From NCBI GenBank assembly GCA_018672315.1, contig CP076053.1, forward strand, positions 1,661,827 to 1,725,826: 64,000 nt of DNA, read 5' to 3'. The DNA comes from Nocardioidaceae bacterium. GTDB taxonomy: Bacteria > Actinomycetota > Actinomycetes > Propionibacteriales > Nocardioidaceae. This document shows, piece after piece, positions 51,527 to 58,507 of this stretch. The notes under the pieces were generated by a model, which was not told the DNA's origin, did not search any database, and was given only the letters and a program-made list of their open reading frames with translations. The translations under genes were made by a program, and so were the position numbers. Numbering within the stretch: position 1 is the stretch's first letter; every line of letters begins with the position of its first letter.

Positions 51527-52044
51527 GCGACTACGACGTCACGCCCGAGCAGGCGTCTCATGGTCGGGTCATCCCGGATCGCGACCTGCCGATGCTTGCG
51601 GCGCAGTGGTTGGTCGACGGCTACGATTCGCCGCTTCTGCGAGAGCTGGCGTCGCTGACATCAAGGGAGGCACTTGAAGGGAAGGTGCGCCTCGCCGACG
51701 TTCTGGCCGAGCTCGGCCATCCGATCCGTGACGTCGATTCCCCTTACGAACACCTACCGTGGCGTGGCCAGTGGGAGGGCATCTGGTGGGCGGTCGACCG
51801 CATGGACCGAACGCACAGGCCATATGCGTCAGCTCAGCATGTTCTCGAGATCATCGGTGACTACGAGGGCCTCTGGGAGCCCGGCGGTGGGGAAGCCCTG
51901 ATGGTTCTGCTGAAGGTTTGGGACGATCACCCAGATCAGCGCCCAGCGATCGACGACGAGATCCGCAGTCACCTCCGAGCACTTCAAGAAGACGATGTAC
52001 CTCCCCTGACGGCGAACGCGCAGCATGGGGAGGGAAGGTCATGA
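51523..52044 (+). CDS. Unknown soluble protein, immunity-cluster type
   Basis: 173 aa from GTG at 51523, overlapping the stop of the truncated gene before it. Acidic, helical, no membrane span: LPMLAAQWLVDGYDSPLLRE, VLAELGHPIRDVDSPYEHLP, Trp-rich WRGQWEGIWWAVDRMD. Family not recognised. It overlaps the polyimmunity-like gene (ATGA, 52041-52044). With its normal upstream partner truncated, expression may depend on readthrough from IS3. Confidence 0.6.
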   Translation: MSDYDVTPEQASHGRVIPDRDLPMLAAQWLVDGYDSPLLRELASLTSREALEGKVRLADVLAELGHPIRDVDSPYEHLPWRGQWEGIWWAVDRMDRTHRPYASAQHVLEIIGDYEGLWEPGGGEALMVLLKVWDDHPDQRPAIDDEIRSHLRALQEDDVPPLTANAQHGEGRS

Positions 52045-53039
52045 CGCAGCCGCATCGCGCGGAGGTCGAGAGGCTATGGGCGCAGCACCTTGCTCGACCA
52101 TTCCCGCCGGACCTGCGGGGAGTTGCTGTCGGCGATGTCGAGGTCGTGTTGCTCGACGCGGACATCGCGGGTTTCGTCTCGTCGTGGCTCGGGTCAGGAC
52201 GACTCGACCGGAACCGGCAGCGGGTCCTTGCGCAATGCATGGACGAGGCACGGAGATTGGCGACACTGCTCACGGATTCGACCGACGCCGCCTACTTTGC
52301 CGGTCTCCAGGGCCTCGCACGTGCTGTGCTCGACGCGGAGGACGCGCTGAGTGAGTTCCCGCCCCCGAGGGCCTACCTCGCGTGCCGTTGGACTCACTCG
52401 AACGCCGAAGACCCGGTGCTCATTCTCAGCGAGCTGGATGGGGCGCGATACGAGGTACGCAAGGTGCACGAGTTCGCCGATGGCAGGCTGGAGCGCGCGG
52501 ACCGCATCGCTGATGCGGCCACCTCGCTGAGTTGGGTGACAACACCGAGTGAGGCGGAGATCGACGCCCAAGAGCTCGAGGTTCTACCTCTGACCGCCGA
52601 CCAGTTCGAGGACAACTGGCGGCGAGCGATGCCGGTCGGACTGCCCATCCTCACCATCGACGGTGCCCGGTTCGATGACTTCGATGGGTTCGTGTCGCGC
52701 TTCTCAGGACTGCTCGACGACTTCGGGTGGCGGGGCAGCCTCGACGCCTTCAACGACATCCTCCGTGGCGGCTGCGGCACGCCGGACGGCGGCTTCGAGC
52801 TTCGCTGGTTGAACTCGGAGCGCTCACGAACTGCGCTCGGTTGGCCCGCCACGATTCGGTGGCTCGAGGACACCATCGACAGGTGTCATCCCTCCAACGC
52901 CCCGAGGTTCACGGCCGAACTCGAAGCCGCGAGACGCGGGGAGGGAACGACACTCTTCGACTGGATCGTCGAGATCATCGAGGCCCACGGCCCGGGTGGT
53001 GCCGAGGCAGAGGACAACGTGGTCCTGCGGCTGCTCTGA
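52041..53039 (+). CDS. Fusion protein: unknown N-terminus, DUF6881-like domain, barstar-like domain
   Basis: 332 aa, strong GGGAGGGAAGG ribosome site. Residues 1-110 unknown (AEVERLWAQHLARPFPPDLR). Residues about 112-165 match DUF6881: LACRWTHSNAEDPVLILSEL, then YEVRKVHEFADGRLERAD. Residues about 200-332 look barstar-like: LPILTIDGARFDDFDGFVSR, FGWRGSLDAFNDILRGG, then WLEDTIDRC. Barstar folds inhibit barnase-type RNases, and DUF6881 occurs in immunity settings, so this may be a polyimmunity protein that neutralises several toxins. Cytosolic. No barnase-like toxin is visible in the window. Domain names are pattern-based and need a profile search. Confidence 0.68.
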   Translation: MTQPHRAEVERLWAQHLARPFPPDLRGVAVGDVEVVLLDADIAGFVSSWLGSGRLDRNRQRVLAQCMDEARRLATLLTDSTDAAYFAGLQGLARAVLDAEDALSEFPPPRAYLACRWTHSNAEDPVLILSELDGARYEVRKVHEFADGRLERADRIADAATSLSWVTTPSEAEIDAQELEVLPLTADQFEDNWRRAMPVGLPILTIDGARFDDFDGFVSRFSGLLDDFGWRGSLDAFNDILRGGCGTPDGGFELRWLNSERSRTALGWPATIRWLEDTIDRCHPSNAPRFTAELEAARRGEGTTLFDWIVEIIEAHGPGGAEAEDNVVLRLL

Positions 53040-53075
53040 AGGCGATTGGTCGTCAGCCCGGCGTAGACTCAATGC

Positions 53076-53321
53076 ATGTCGCTGAGCGAGTCGGAGTTCT
53101 ACGAGGCGGGGATGTCCTTGCCTCCTGACGTGCGCAAGCACGTGGCTCTGCGGTTGCTCGAATCGGTCGATCCGGACGAGGCCTTCGGCCAGGCAGCGGA
53201 GGCGTGGCTTCGCACCGAGGCGGCCGCGGCGTACGACGCGCTCAAGGCTGACCCGTCCCGTGCGATCCCGGTCGAGGACGTTCGCGATCGCTTCGAGGCC
53301 AAGTGGGCCGCCCGTTCATGA
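53076..53321 (+). CDS. Antitoxin, addiction module component type
   Basis: 81 aa. Short helical protein with the family-typical central and C-terminal patterns LPPDVRKHVALRLLESVDPD, YDALKADPSRAIPVEDVRDR and FEAKWAAR. The stop overlaps the toxin start (ATGA, 53318-53321), the usual antitoxin-toxin order. It should bind and mask the ParE-type partner and repress the shared promoter. Confidence 0.85.
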   Translation: MSLSESEFYEAGMSLPPDVRKHVALRLLESVDPDEAFGQAAEAWLRTEAAAAYDALKADPSRAIPVEDVRDRFEAKWAARS

Positions 53322-53659
53322 CGGGGCGGATCAACCTCACTCCCGAAGCTGAACGGCAACTCAACGAGATCGACGACCGGATCGCATCGAAGGCGACCTC
53401 AAATATCGCTCGTCGCTTCGTGACCGCGATCCTTGAGCACATCGACGGGATCCTCGTGTTTCCCCGCGGTGGCCGTGCCCGCGACGACATACGTCCGGGC
53501 ATGCGGACAACGACGTACAAGAAGCGGACGCTGATCGCCTACGAGGTCGACGAGTCGTCGGACGAGCTCGTGGTCAATATCCTCGGCGTCTTCCACGGCG
53601 GCCAGAACTGGGAGGCCACCCTCAAAGAGGGGCAAGGCGTCTCGGACGCAGATGGATGA
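53318..53659 (+). CDS. ParE/RelE-superfamily toxin
   Basis: 113 aa from ATG at 53318. ParE/RelE pattern: INLTPEAERQLNEIDDRIAS, AILEHIDGILVFPRGGRARD, IRPGMRTTTYKKRTLIAYEV, VVNILGVFHGGQNWEA. ParE proteins poison DNA gyrase; RelE types cut mRNA; the sequence fits ParE slightly better. Translationally coupled to its antitoxin, so likely a stability module for the segment. Confidence 0.85.
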   Translation: MTGRINLTPEAERQLNEIDDRIASKATSNIARRFVTAILEHIDGILVFPRGGRARDDIRPGMRTTTYKKRTLIAYEVDESSDELVVNILGVFHGGQNWEATLKEGQGVSDADG

Positions 53660-53754
53660 GCCACCCCTGTATGGCGACTCCGCGGCTGGCCCCATAGCCA
53701 ACAGGATTCGTGAACGCCCGGGTCAGTGTCCTCCGACCCAGCGCGCCGGAGCCT

Positions 53755-54849
53755 CTACGTCAGCGCACTCATGCGGGCGCGAAGTTCTTGGCTGAGCTTG
53801 GCGGGGGTGACCTCTTTCCACGCAGGCGTCTTGATGCGCGTGCCGGCGGGCACTCGATGCGCCTGGACTAAAAGTCGGACGCCTTTTCCGGTCGGGACTG
53901 CGCACACCTTGAACGTGGCGGCTCCCGGCCGAATGCCAGTGAAGCATGTCGTGTGGCCGGGGCAGGGTGCGTCCCGCGTCCAGACCCGTGGAAGTCGGGT
54001 TCGGGATCCGATTGCGGACCCCAGGTCTGCTGGGGCTGCGTACCGGTTGGAGGGATTCGGGTCGATCGCTCTCATCACGATCTGACGCAATCCCAGGGGT
54101 ACGTGGGGTGCCACGTCGCCCAAGGGCCTTGGCGTGTGTGCGGCGACCATCGCCCATATCTGTTGGGGGGTCGCTCCGGCGGCTTCTGCCCGCTCGAGTT
54201 CAGGGTTGAGCGGGTGACCGGCAAGGAGCTGGTACAGCGTCGCGCCGAGGGAATAGACGTCGGTCCTGATGGTCGTGGGGTTCGCCCGCGCGACTTCTGG
54301 AGCCATCGTCTCGACGCTCCCGGCTGCGTGGCCGTTGCCGTTGGCGTCCCAGCGGCACGAGAGTCCGAGATCTCCGACTAGCACGTTGTCGTCGCCGTCG
54401 AGGAAGAGATTCGCAGGCTTGATGTCGTTGTGGAGGAGCCCGAGATCGTGGATACGGGAGACCCCTATGCACGCTTGCTGGGTCCACTTGGCGGCACGGT
54501 CGACAGCAACCCCGACGCCCGCCACAACAGCATCCGCGCAACTGCCGTTGTGCATGATCTCGGTGACGATGAACGGCACACCGGCGTCGTCGTCGGCGTT
54601 CAGTATGGGAAGGATGAAGTCCCCGCGCAGGCCGGTCAGCACCTCCGCTTCGAACCAGGTGCCTACCGGAGCGGCACGGTTGGCGTCCATCAGCTTGAGC
54701 GCTACCTGCTGCTTCTGCTTTTCGTCCCAAACCTCGTAGACGTGGCCGTTCTGTCCGCCACCGAGGTAGCCGTCGATGCGGTACCTGTTGTGGATTCGGC
54801 GCCCGAGCGGGGAGTTCCCGGGCAAGATGTTGGCGGTCTTACTCCACAA
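53755..54849 (-). CDS. Serine/threonine protein kinase with unknown C-terminal domain
   Basis: 364 aa. Kinase domain at about 20-280: Gly-loop LGGGQNGHVYEV, catalytic Lys52 (VALKLMD), HND140-142 catalytic loop (LLHNDIKPANLFL), DLG160-162 in place of DFG, and an activation loop ending APEVARANP. HRD is replaced by HND, which occurs in some bacterial kinases. No membrane span, unlike PknB types, so it is cytosolic. The C-terminal 75 residues hold CPGHTTCFTG with two Cys and AATFKVCAVPTGKGVRLLV and look like a small separate domain. It is divergent from the gene at 54866 (17 bp between starts), which suggests a two-gene module with one shared control region. Confidence 0.88.
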   Translation of the reverse strand: MWSKTANILPGNSPLGRRIHNRYRIDGYLGGGQNGHVYEVWDEKQKQQVALKLMDANRAAPVGTWFEAEVLTGLRGDFILPILNADDDAGVPFIVTEIMHNGSCADAVVAGVGVAVDRAAKWTQQACIGVSRIHDLGLLHNDIKPANLFLDGDDNVLVGDLGLSCRWDANGNGHAAGSVETMAPEVARANPTTIRTDVYSLGATLYQLLAGHPLNPELERAEAAGATPQQIWAMVAAHTPRPLGDVAPHVPLGLRQIVMRAIDPNPSNRYAAPADLGSAIGSRTRLPRVWTRDAPCPGHTTCFTGIRPGAATFKVCAVPTGKGVRLLVQAHRVPAGTRIKTPAWKEVTPAKLSQELRARMSALT

Positions 54850-54865
54850 GGTAGGGGAAGGCGTC

Positions 54866-55357
54866 GTGCGAGCTCTGGGTCTTCACGTCGATGTGCCGAC
54901 GCAGATGCGACCCGTGGTCCGGGTCGTTCTTCTGAATGATCCGTTCGATGCGGCTCAGGTGCCGGCCCTGGGTGACGTGACCGTCGAGACCGAGTTCGAC
55001 CTGACGTTGCCGGACGACGACTGGGCTGAGCTGGCCAGCGGCTACTTCCGAGCCGTGTCTGGTCGCGTTTCCACCTTGAGCCCCGACATCGTCATCGTGC
55101 GCCGCGCCGATATGTCGGCGCGTCCAACCAACAAGGACGGCCCGCGGCTACGGCTGGTCGTCGAAGGCGCCGTGACGGCTGCCGCCCACGAGCACGTCGC
55201 GAACACGCACCTTAGGACTGGTGTGGCGTGCGCGCACGCCTACAACCGGTCGGGCAAGGCTGCGCTGGACGCTGACGGCGTCGGTCTCGTCGAGCGGAGC
55301 AACCGCGGTCCGGCAGCGGCCGCTGCATTGTCCGGTCTGGTCGACAAGCGGGTCTGA
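54866..55357 (+). CDS. Unknown partner of the kinase, possible RNase H-like fold
   Basis: 163 aa from GTG at 54866 with GGGGAAGG upstream; the longer frame to 54776 overlaps the kinase start. Alternating strands and helices: VVRALGLHVDVPTQMRPVVR, LSPDIVIVRRADMSARPTNK, LRLVVEGAVTAAAHEHVANT, then AAAAALSGLV. The order and the VEGAV...VNT helix recall RuvC/RNase H-like resolvase-type proteins, but catalytic acids are not clear, so this is tentative. An eight-T run (about 55375-55382) follows the stop and may end transcription. Confidence 0.6.
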   Translation: MRALGLHVDVPTQMRPVVRVVLLNDPFDAAQVPALGDVTVETEFDLTLPDDDWAELASGYFRAVSGRVSTLSPDIVIVRRADMSARPTNKDGPRLRLVVEGAVTAAAHEHVANTHLRTGVACAHAYNRSGKAALDADGVGLVERSNRGPAAAAALSGLVDKRV

Positions 55358-55411
55358 GTGCTGCGTTCAGGGGCCTTTTTTTACCTCTGGCCACGCCTCT
55401 GGTCCGGTCGG

Positions 55412-55915
55412 TTAGGCCGTGGGTCCGTCGGGGGAGAGCAGCTGCGTGAGTGCGTGGGAGTACCCGTCGGTGACGTCGTCGAGTGTGTCGGCGTCGGTCG
55501 AGGCGGTCTTCAGCATCGCTAGCAGATCGGATGCGACATCGATGAGCTTGCGATTGCGTGCGCGTTCGGCGCGGATCTGGTCTCGGAGAACGTCGAGCTT
55601 GACCTTGAGCTCCTGTGCGGCGGCACGAACTTGGTCGTCCGCCGCCGGGTTCGCCGAGCCAGCGGTGGGCGACGGGCCGGCGAGCCCACCGCGGCTCGTC
55701 TTCGTACGAGCGTCTGCAGCGGCTGCGCGCGAGCGCAGAAGTCGATCGACGCTATCGCGGGTCACGCGGCCGGAGTTTGGAGGGAACCGGAGCCGTCCAG
55801 GGGGGCGTTCGGGGCCCTCGAGTTCGTCGGCGAGAAGTAGTTGATGGACCCGTTGGGTTGAGACGTTCAGGGCGTCGGCGGCCTCTGCCAGGGTTAGGAG
55901 ACGAGACCTTGCCAT
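55412..55915 (-). CDS. Helix-turn-helix regulator with coiled-coil tail
   Basis: 167 aa, ATG at 55915. N-terminal HTH of excisionase/MerR-like type (LLTLAEAADALNVSTQRVHQ, LLLADELEGPERPPGRLRFP), a Ser/Ala-rich linker, then a coiled coil (VRAAAQELKVKLDVLRDQIR, AERARNRKLIDVASDLLAML). It could act as an excisionase-like or regulatory protein of the integrated segment. Divergent from the gene at 55995, with 10-bp inverted repeats between them that may be its operator. Confidence 0.75.
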   Translation of the reverse strand: MARSRLLTLAEAADALNVSTQRVHQLLLADELEGPERPPGRLRFPPNSGRVTRDSVDRLLRSRAAAADARTKTSRGGLAGPSPTAGSANPAADDQVRAAAQELKVKLDVLRDQIRAERARNRKLIDVASDLLAMLKTASTDADTLDDVTDGYSHALTQLLSPDGPTA

Positions 55916-55921
55916 GAGAAC

Positions 55922-55988
55922 AGTATGTAAGGAAGTGCTTGTGATGTCAGCGCGTCGAAGCCCGCTTGACTGCAGCGACTTACATACT
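55922..55988. promoter_or_regulatory. Widely spaced inverted repeats in a divergent promoter region
   Basis: AGTATGTAAG at 55922-55931 and its complement CTTACATACT at 55979-55988, 47 bp apart. They lie next to the starts of the HTH gene (-) and the gene at 55995 (+) and fit a pair of regulator half-sites. Confidence 0.6.
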
Positions 55989-55994
55989 TACTCC

Positions 55995-56405
55995 ATGACT
56001 CACCAGCTGCTCATGAGCGTGCTGGACGCGCAGCGCGCGAACGCAACCCTCGCGGGCGGCGATCTTCGTGCAGCTGCCGAACACCTCGCAGATCTGTGCT
56101 CGGAACGGCGCGTCCTGTTGATGGCCGTCGACAATGCGGGCGAGCGGATCATCGGCGCGGCGATGACCGTCGCGGAGGTCGACCTCGACGTCTACGACTA
56201 CACAAGCGGCTTTCCCCAAGGTTCGACCTGTCTGCTGGTCGGTGGGCACGCGGCTGGCCCTGTGAGGCTGGCTGACGCTGCTGCGGCGGCTTTGTCCGCC
56301 GGCGCGGCTCAAGTCGAGGCGGCGATCCTGGGAGGGTGGCCCGATCCTGTGCCAGGGGTTGCCCAGATCAGAGGCTTTCGGAGCTCACAGTTCTGCGTGG
56401 CGTAG
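55995..56405 (+). CDS. Unknown soluble protein at the right end of the integrated segment
   Basis: 136 aa from ATG at 55995; the longer frame from 55938 crosses the inverted repeats and is less likely. Mixed strand/helix pattern: RRVLLMAVDNAGERIIGAAM, LDVYDYTSGFPQGSTCLLVG, AALSAGAAQVEAAILGGWPD. It resembles the second half of phosphoribosyltransferase-like or Rossmann folds but no binding motif is present. Divergent from the HTH gene and probably regulated with it. Confidence 0.55.
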   Translation: MTHQLLMSVLDAQRANATLAGGDLRAAAEHLADLCSERRVLLMAVDNAGERIIGAAMTVAEVDLDVYDYTSGFPQGSTCLLVGGHAAGPVRLADAAAAALSAGAAQVEAAILGGWPDPVPGVAQIRGFRSSQFCVA

Positions 56406-56471
56406 CGCCGTTGCAGCGACCCGGTCCAGTCGAGTTGGGTCGATTCGTGTTGCGATCGCAGTGGGTTGGTG

Positions 56472-56489
56472 CGTGGCAGAAACGTGGCA
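56472..56489 (+). repeat. Paired arm-type motifs near the right att-like repeat
   Basis: CGTGGCA at 56472-56478 and 56483-56489, with the same 11-bp period as at 47020-47037. Confidence 0.55.
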
Positions 56490-56594
56490 GGAGAGTCATC
56501 GCAGGTCATCGACCACCAACGCCGACAGTCACGTTTGCGCAGGTCAACCGCATAGTGCCGTCAGCAATCGTTACCAGCCGCTGAGCGTGCCGCG

Positions 56595-56613
56595 CTTCCC
56601 TTGGTACTACTGA
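56595..56613 (+). repeat. att-like direct repeat, right copy
   Basis: CTTCCCTTGGTACTACTGA, one mismatch to the left copy at 46958-46976. It marks the junction between accessory DNA and the gene-dense chromosome to the right. Confidence 0.65.
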
Positions 56614-56680
56614 CGCGGCACGCGGGAGCGAGGCGGAAACTTCTCGCGCCCTTCGCCGCGTCCTGACTACCGTCCGGGTC

Positions 56681-57178
56681 ATGCAGGTCAGGTTCGAGCG
56701 CACCGGTGAGCGCCGCTACGCCGTCGTGATCCTCCGCGATCTGCACGGCGACCTCCGGATGGATCCGGCCCCCGGCTACTCCGACCTCATCCCGCACGAC
56801 CTCGTGCACCTGGTCGTCGAGGACGAGCTCGGTCTGCGCGACGGCATCTTCGGCCAGCTCGCGGCGGGCGGCAACGCGGGCACCTTCGTCCCGACGGAGG
56901 AGTTGCGGACGAAGGCCTGGGCACGGCAGATCGAGCGTCGCAACAGGACCACCGGGACGCAGATGCAGCGGTCGGAGGACCTGGTCGCCGCGGTCTACCC
57001 ACGCTGGCTGCGACACATCGGCGGGCGCTACGCCGTCGACGGACCCCCGCGTACGCAGCTCACGCCCCCGACGCTGGACCGGGTCCTGGGCCGCCTCGAC
57101 GACCTGTCCGCGCGGTGGCGCGCGGTCGAGGTCGGCGGCAGCCTGACCGTCGTGTGGCCCCAGCCGGAGCGGGCCTGA
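56681..57178 (+). CDS. Conserved actinobacterial hypothetical protein
   Basis: 165 aa, ATG at 56681. Soluble; HLVVEDELGLRDGIFGQLAA and NRTTGTQMQRSEDLVAAVYP are the most protein-like stretches, with a beta-rich N-terminus (VRFERTGERRYAVVILRDLH). No family or motif recognised. First chromosomal gene right of the att-like site. Confidence 0.72.
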   Translation: MQVRFERTGERRYAVVILRDLHGDLRMDPAPGYSDLIPHDLVHLVVEDELGLRDGIFGQLAAGGNAGTFVPTEELRTKAWARQIERRNRTTGTQMQRSEDLVAAVYPRWLRHIGGRYAVDGPPRTQLTPPTLDRVLGRLDDLSARWRAVEVGGSLTVVWPQPERA

Positions 57179-57202
57179 CCCGGCTGCCGGGGCCGGCGAC
57201 GG

Positions 57203-57994
57203 TCAGCCCCGGGCGGTCGTCGACCAGTCGGCCACCCGCTCGAGGTCGGGCCGCTTGCACACCGGCTGCGCCTCGGGCGGCGCGTTCCGCGCCCGGACGC
57301 GTCCGGCCACCCACGGACCGAGGTACGTCGTCCACCACCACGCCTCGCGCGCAGCCGTGCGCACCGGACCCCGACGCGGCGGCCTCAGGTCGGCCCACGC
57401 CTCGTCACCCGGCAGTCCCATCATCAGTGCCATGCCCTCGGCCACGCGGCGGTGCCCCTCGGGCGATCCGTGGAGCCGATCGGGGTCCCACAGCCCGGGG
57501 TCACGGTTCATCGGCTGGTCGGTCAGCTCCAGGGTGCGTACGCCCAGGTCGGCGTGCAGCTCGCGCACCGCGGCGTGCAGCGCCCGCTGTCGTGGACCGA
57601 GGTGACGCATCGAGGGGAACATCGCGACCACGTCGGGGGCGGTCATCGACACCACCTCCGCGCCCTGCCGCGTCAGCGCGACCAGGGTGGTCTCGATGTG
57701 GTCCATCGTCACGGCGAGGTCGAAGCCGGGGCGCAGCACGTCGTTCATGCCGACCACGACCGTCGCCAGATCGGGCTGCAGCTCCAGCGCCCGCGGCAGC
57801 TGCACCTCCCGGACGTGGGCAGCACCCACGCGCCGGACGGCGAGGTTGGCGCTGAGGAGGTCGGGGCTGGTCGTCGCCGCCAGCCGTTCGGCGAGCCGAT
57901 CCGCCCAGCCGCGCAGCGTCCCGTCGGGCCGGTAGTCGTTCATGCCCTCGACCTGGCTGTCCCCCAGGGCGACGAAGCGGTTGTACGTCTCCAC
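57203..57994 (-). CDS. SGNH/GDSL hydrolase
   Basis: 263 aa. Block I FVALGDSQVEGMND (Ser of GDS), block III VVVGMNDVLRPG (Asn), block V DPDRLHGSPEGHRRVA (Asp/His) make the SGNH set complete. No signal peptide, so cytosolic. An esterase or lipase of unknown substrate. The C-terminal 60 residues (WADLRPPRRGPVRTAAREAW) are a basic, Trp-rich extension seen in actinobacterial members. Confidence 0.92.
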   Translation of the reverse strand: METYNRFVALGDSQVEGMNDYRPDGTLRGWADRLAERLAATTSPDLLSANLAVRRVGAAHVREVQLPRALELQPDLATVVVGMNDVLRPGFDLAVTMDHIETTLVALTRQGAEVVSMTAPDVVAMFPSMRHLGPRQRALHAAVRELHADLGVRTLELTDQPMNRDPGLWDPDRLHGSPEGHRRVAEGMALMMGLPGDEAWADLRPPRRGPVRTAAREAWWWTTYLGPWVAGRVRARNAPPEAQPVCKRPDLERVADWSTTARG

Positions 57995-58111
57995 CGGTCA
58001 GACTCTAGGAGCTGGGCCTGGACCGCCTGGGCGCGCCGACTTGATTCCGCGGCCCATGACACGCACGCTCAGCACGGACTTCCCACGACCGACCCTGAAC
58101 CAGGAGACTCC

Positions 58112-58393
58112 ATGAACAAGCGCGAGCTCATCGACGCCGTCGCGAACGGCACCGACCTCGACAACAAGAGCGCGGGCGCAGCCGTCGACGCCGTCATCGC
58201 CGCGATCACCGACGAGCTCGGCAAGGGCGAGAAGGTCTCGATCAGCGGCTTCGGCACCTTCGAGATCCGCACCCGCTCCGCGCGCTCGGGCCGCAACCCG
58301 CAGACCGGTGAGTCCATGGAGATCAAGGCCAGCACCACCGCGGCCTTCAAGCCGGCCACGGCGCTCAAGCAGGCCCTGCCGGACGCCTCCTGA
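58112..58393 (+). CDS. hup: HU-family nucleoid protein
   Basis: 93 aa from ATG at 58112, AGGAGA upstream; the frame is open far upstream but that part is antisense to the GDSL gene. HU signature: NKRELIDAVANGTDLDNKSA, VSISGFGTFEIRTRSARSGR, then NPQTGESMEIKAS and AFKPATALKQAL. It lacks the long Lys/Ala tail of mycobacterial and streptomycete HupB/HupS, so it is the short form. DNA bending and packing. A hairpin terminator follows. Confidence 0.95.
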   Translation: MNKRELIDAVANGTDLDNKSAGAAVDAVIAAITDELGKGEKVSISGFGTFEIRTRSARSGRNPQTGESMEIKASTTAAFKPATALKQALPDAS

Positions 58394-58421
58394 GGCTCTC
58401 CGCCACACAGTCGTACGACAC

Positions 58422-58460
58422 CGGACGCCGGTCGCGAGCACCGCTCGCGGCCGGCGTCCG
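58422..58460. terminator. Hairpin terminator after the HU gene
   Basis: CGGACGCCGG (58422-58431) pairs with CCGGCGTCCG (58451-58460); inside it CGCGAG pairs with CTCGCG around a 5-base loop. GC-rich stem of about 17 bp, no U-run. Confidence 0.75.
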
Positions 58461-58507
58461 TGCGTGAACCGCTCGACGGGAGGCGCCCGGCGGGGTCTGA
58501 TACGTGC

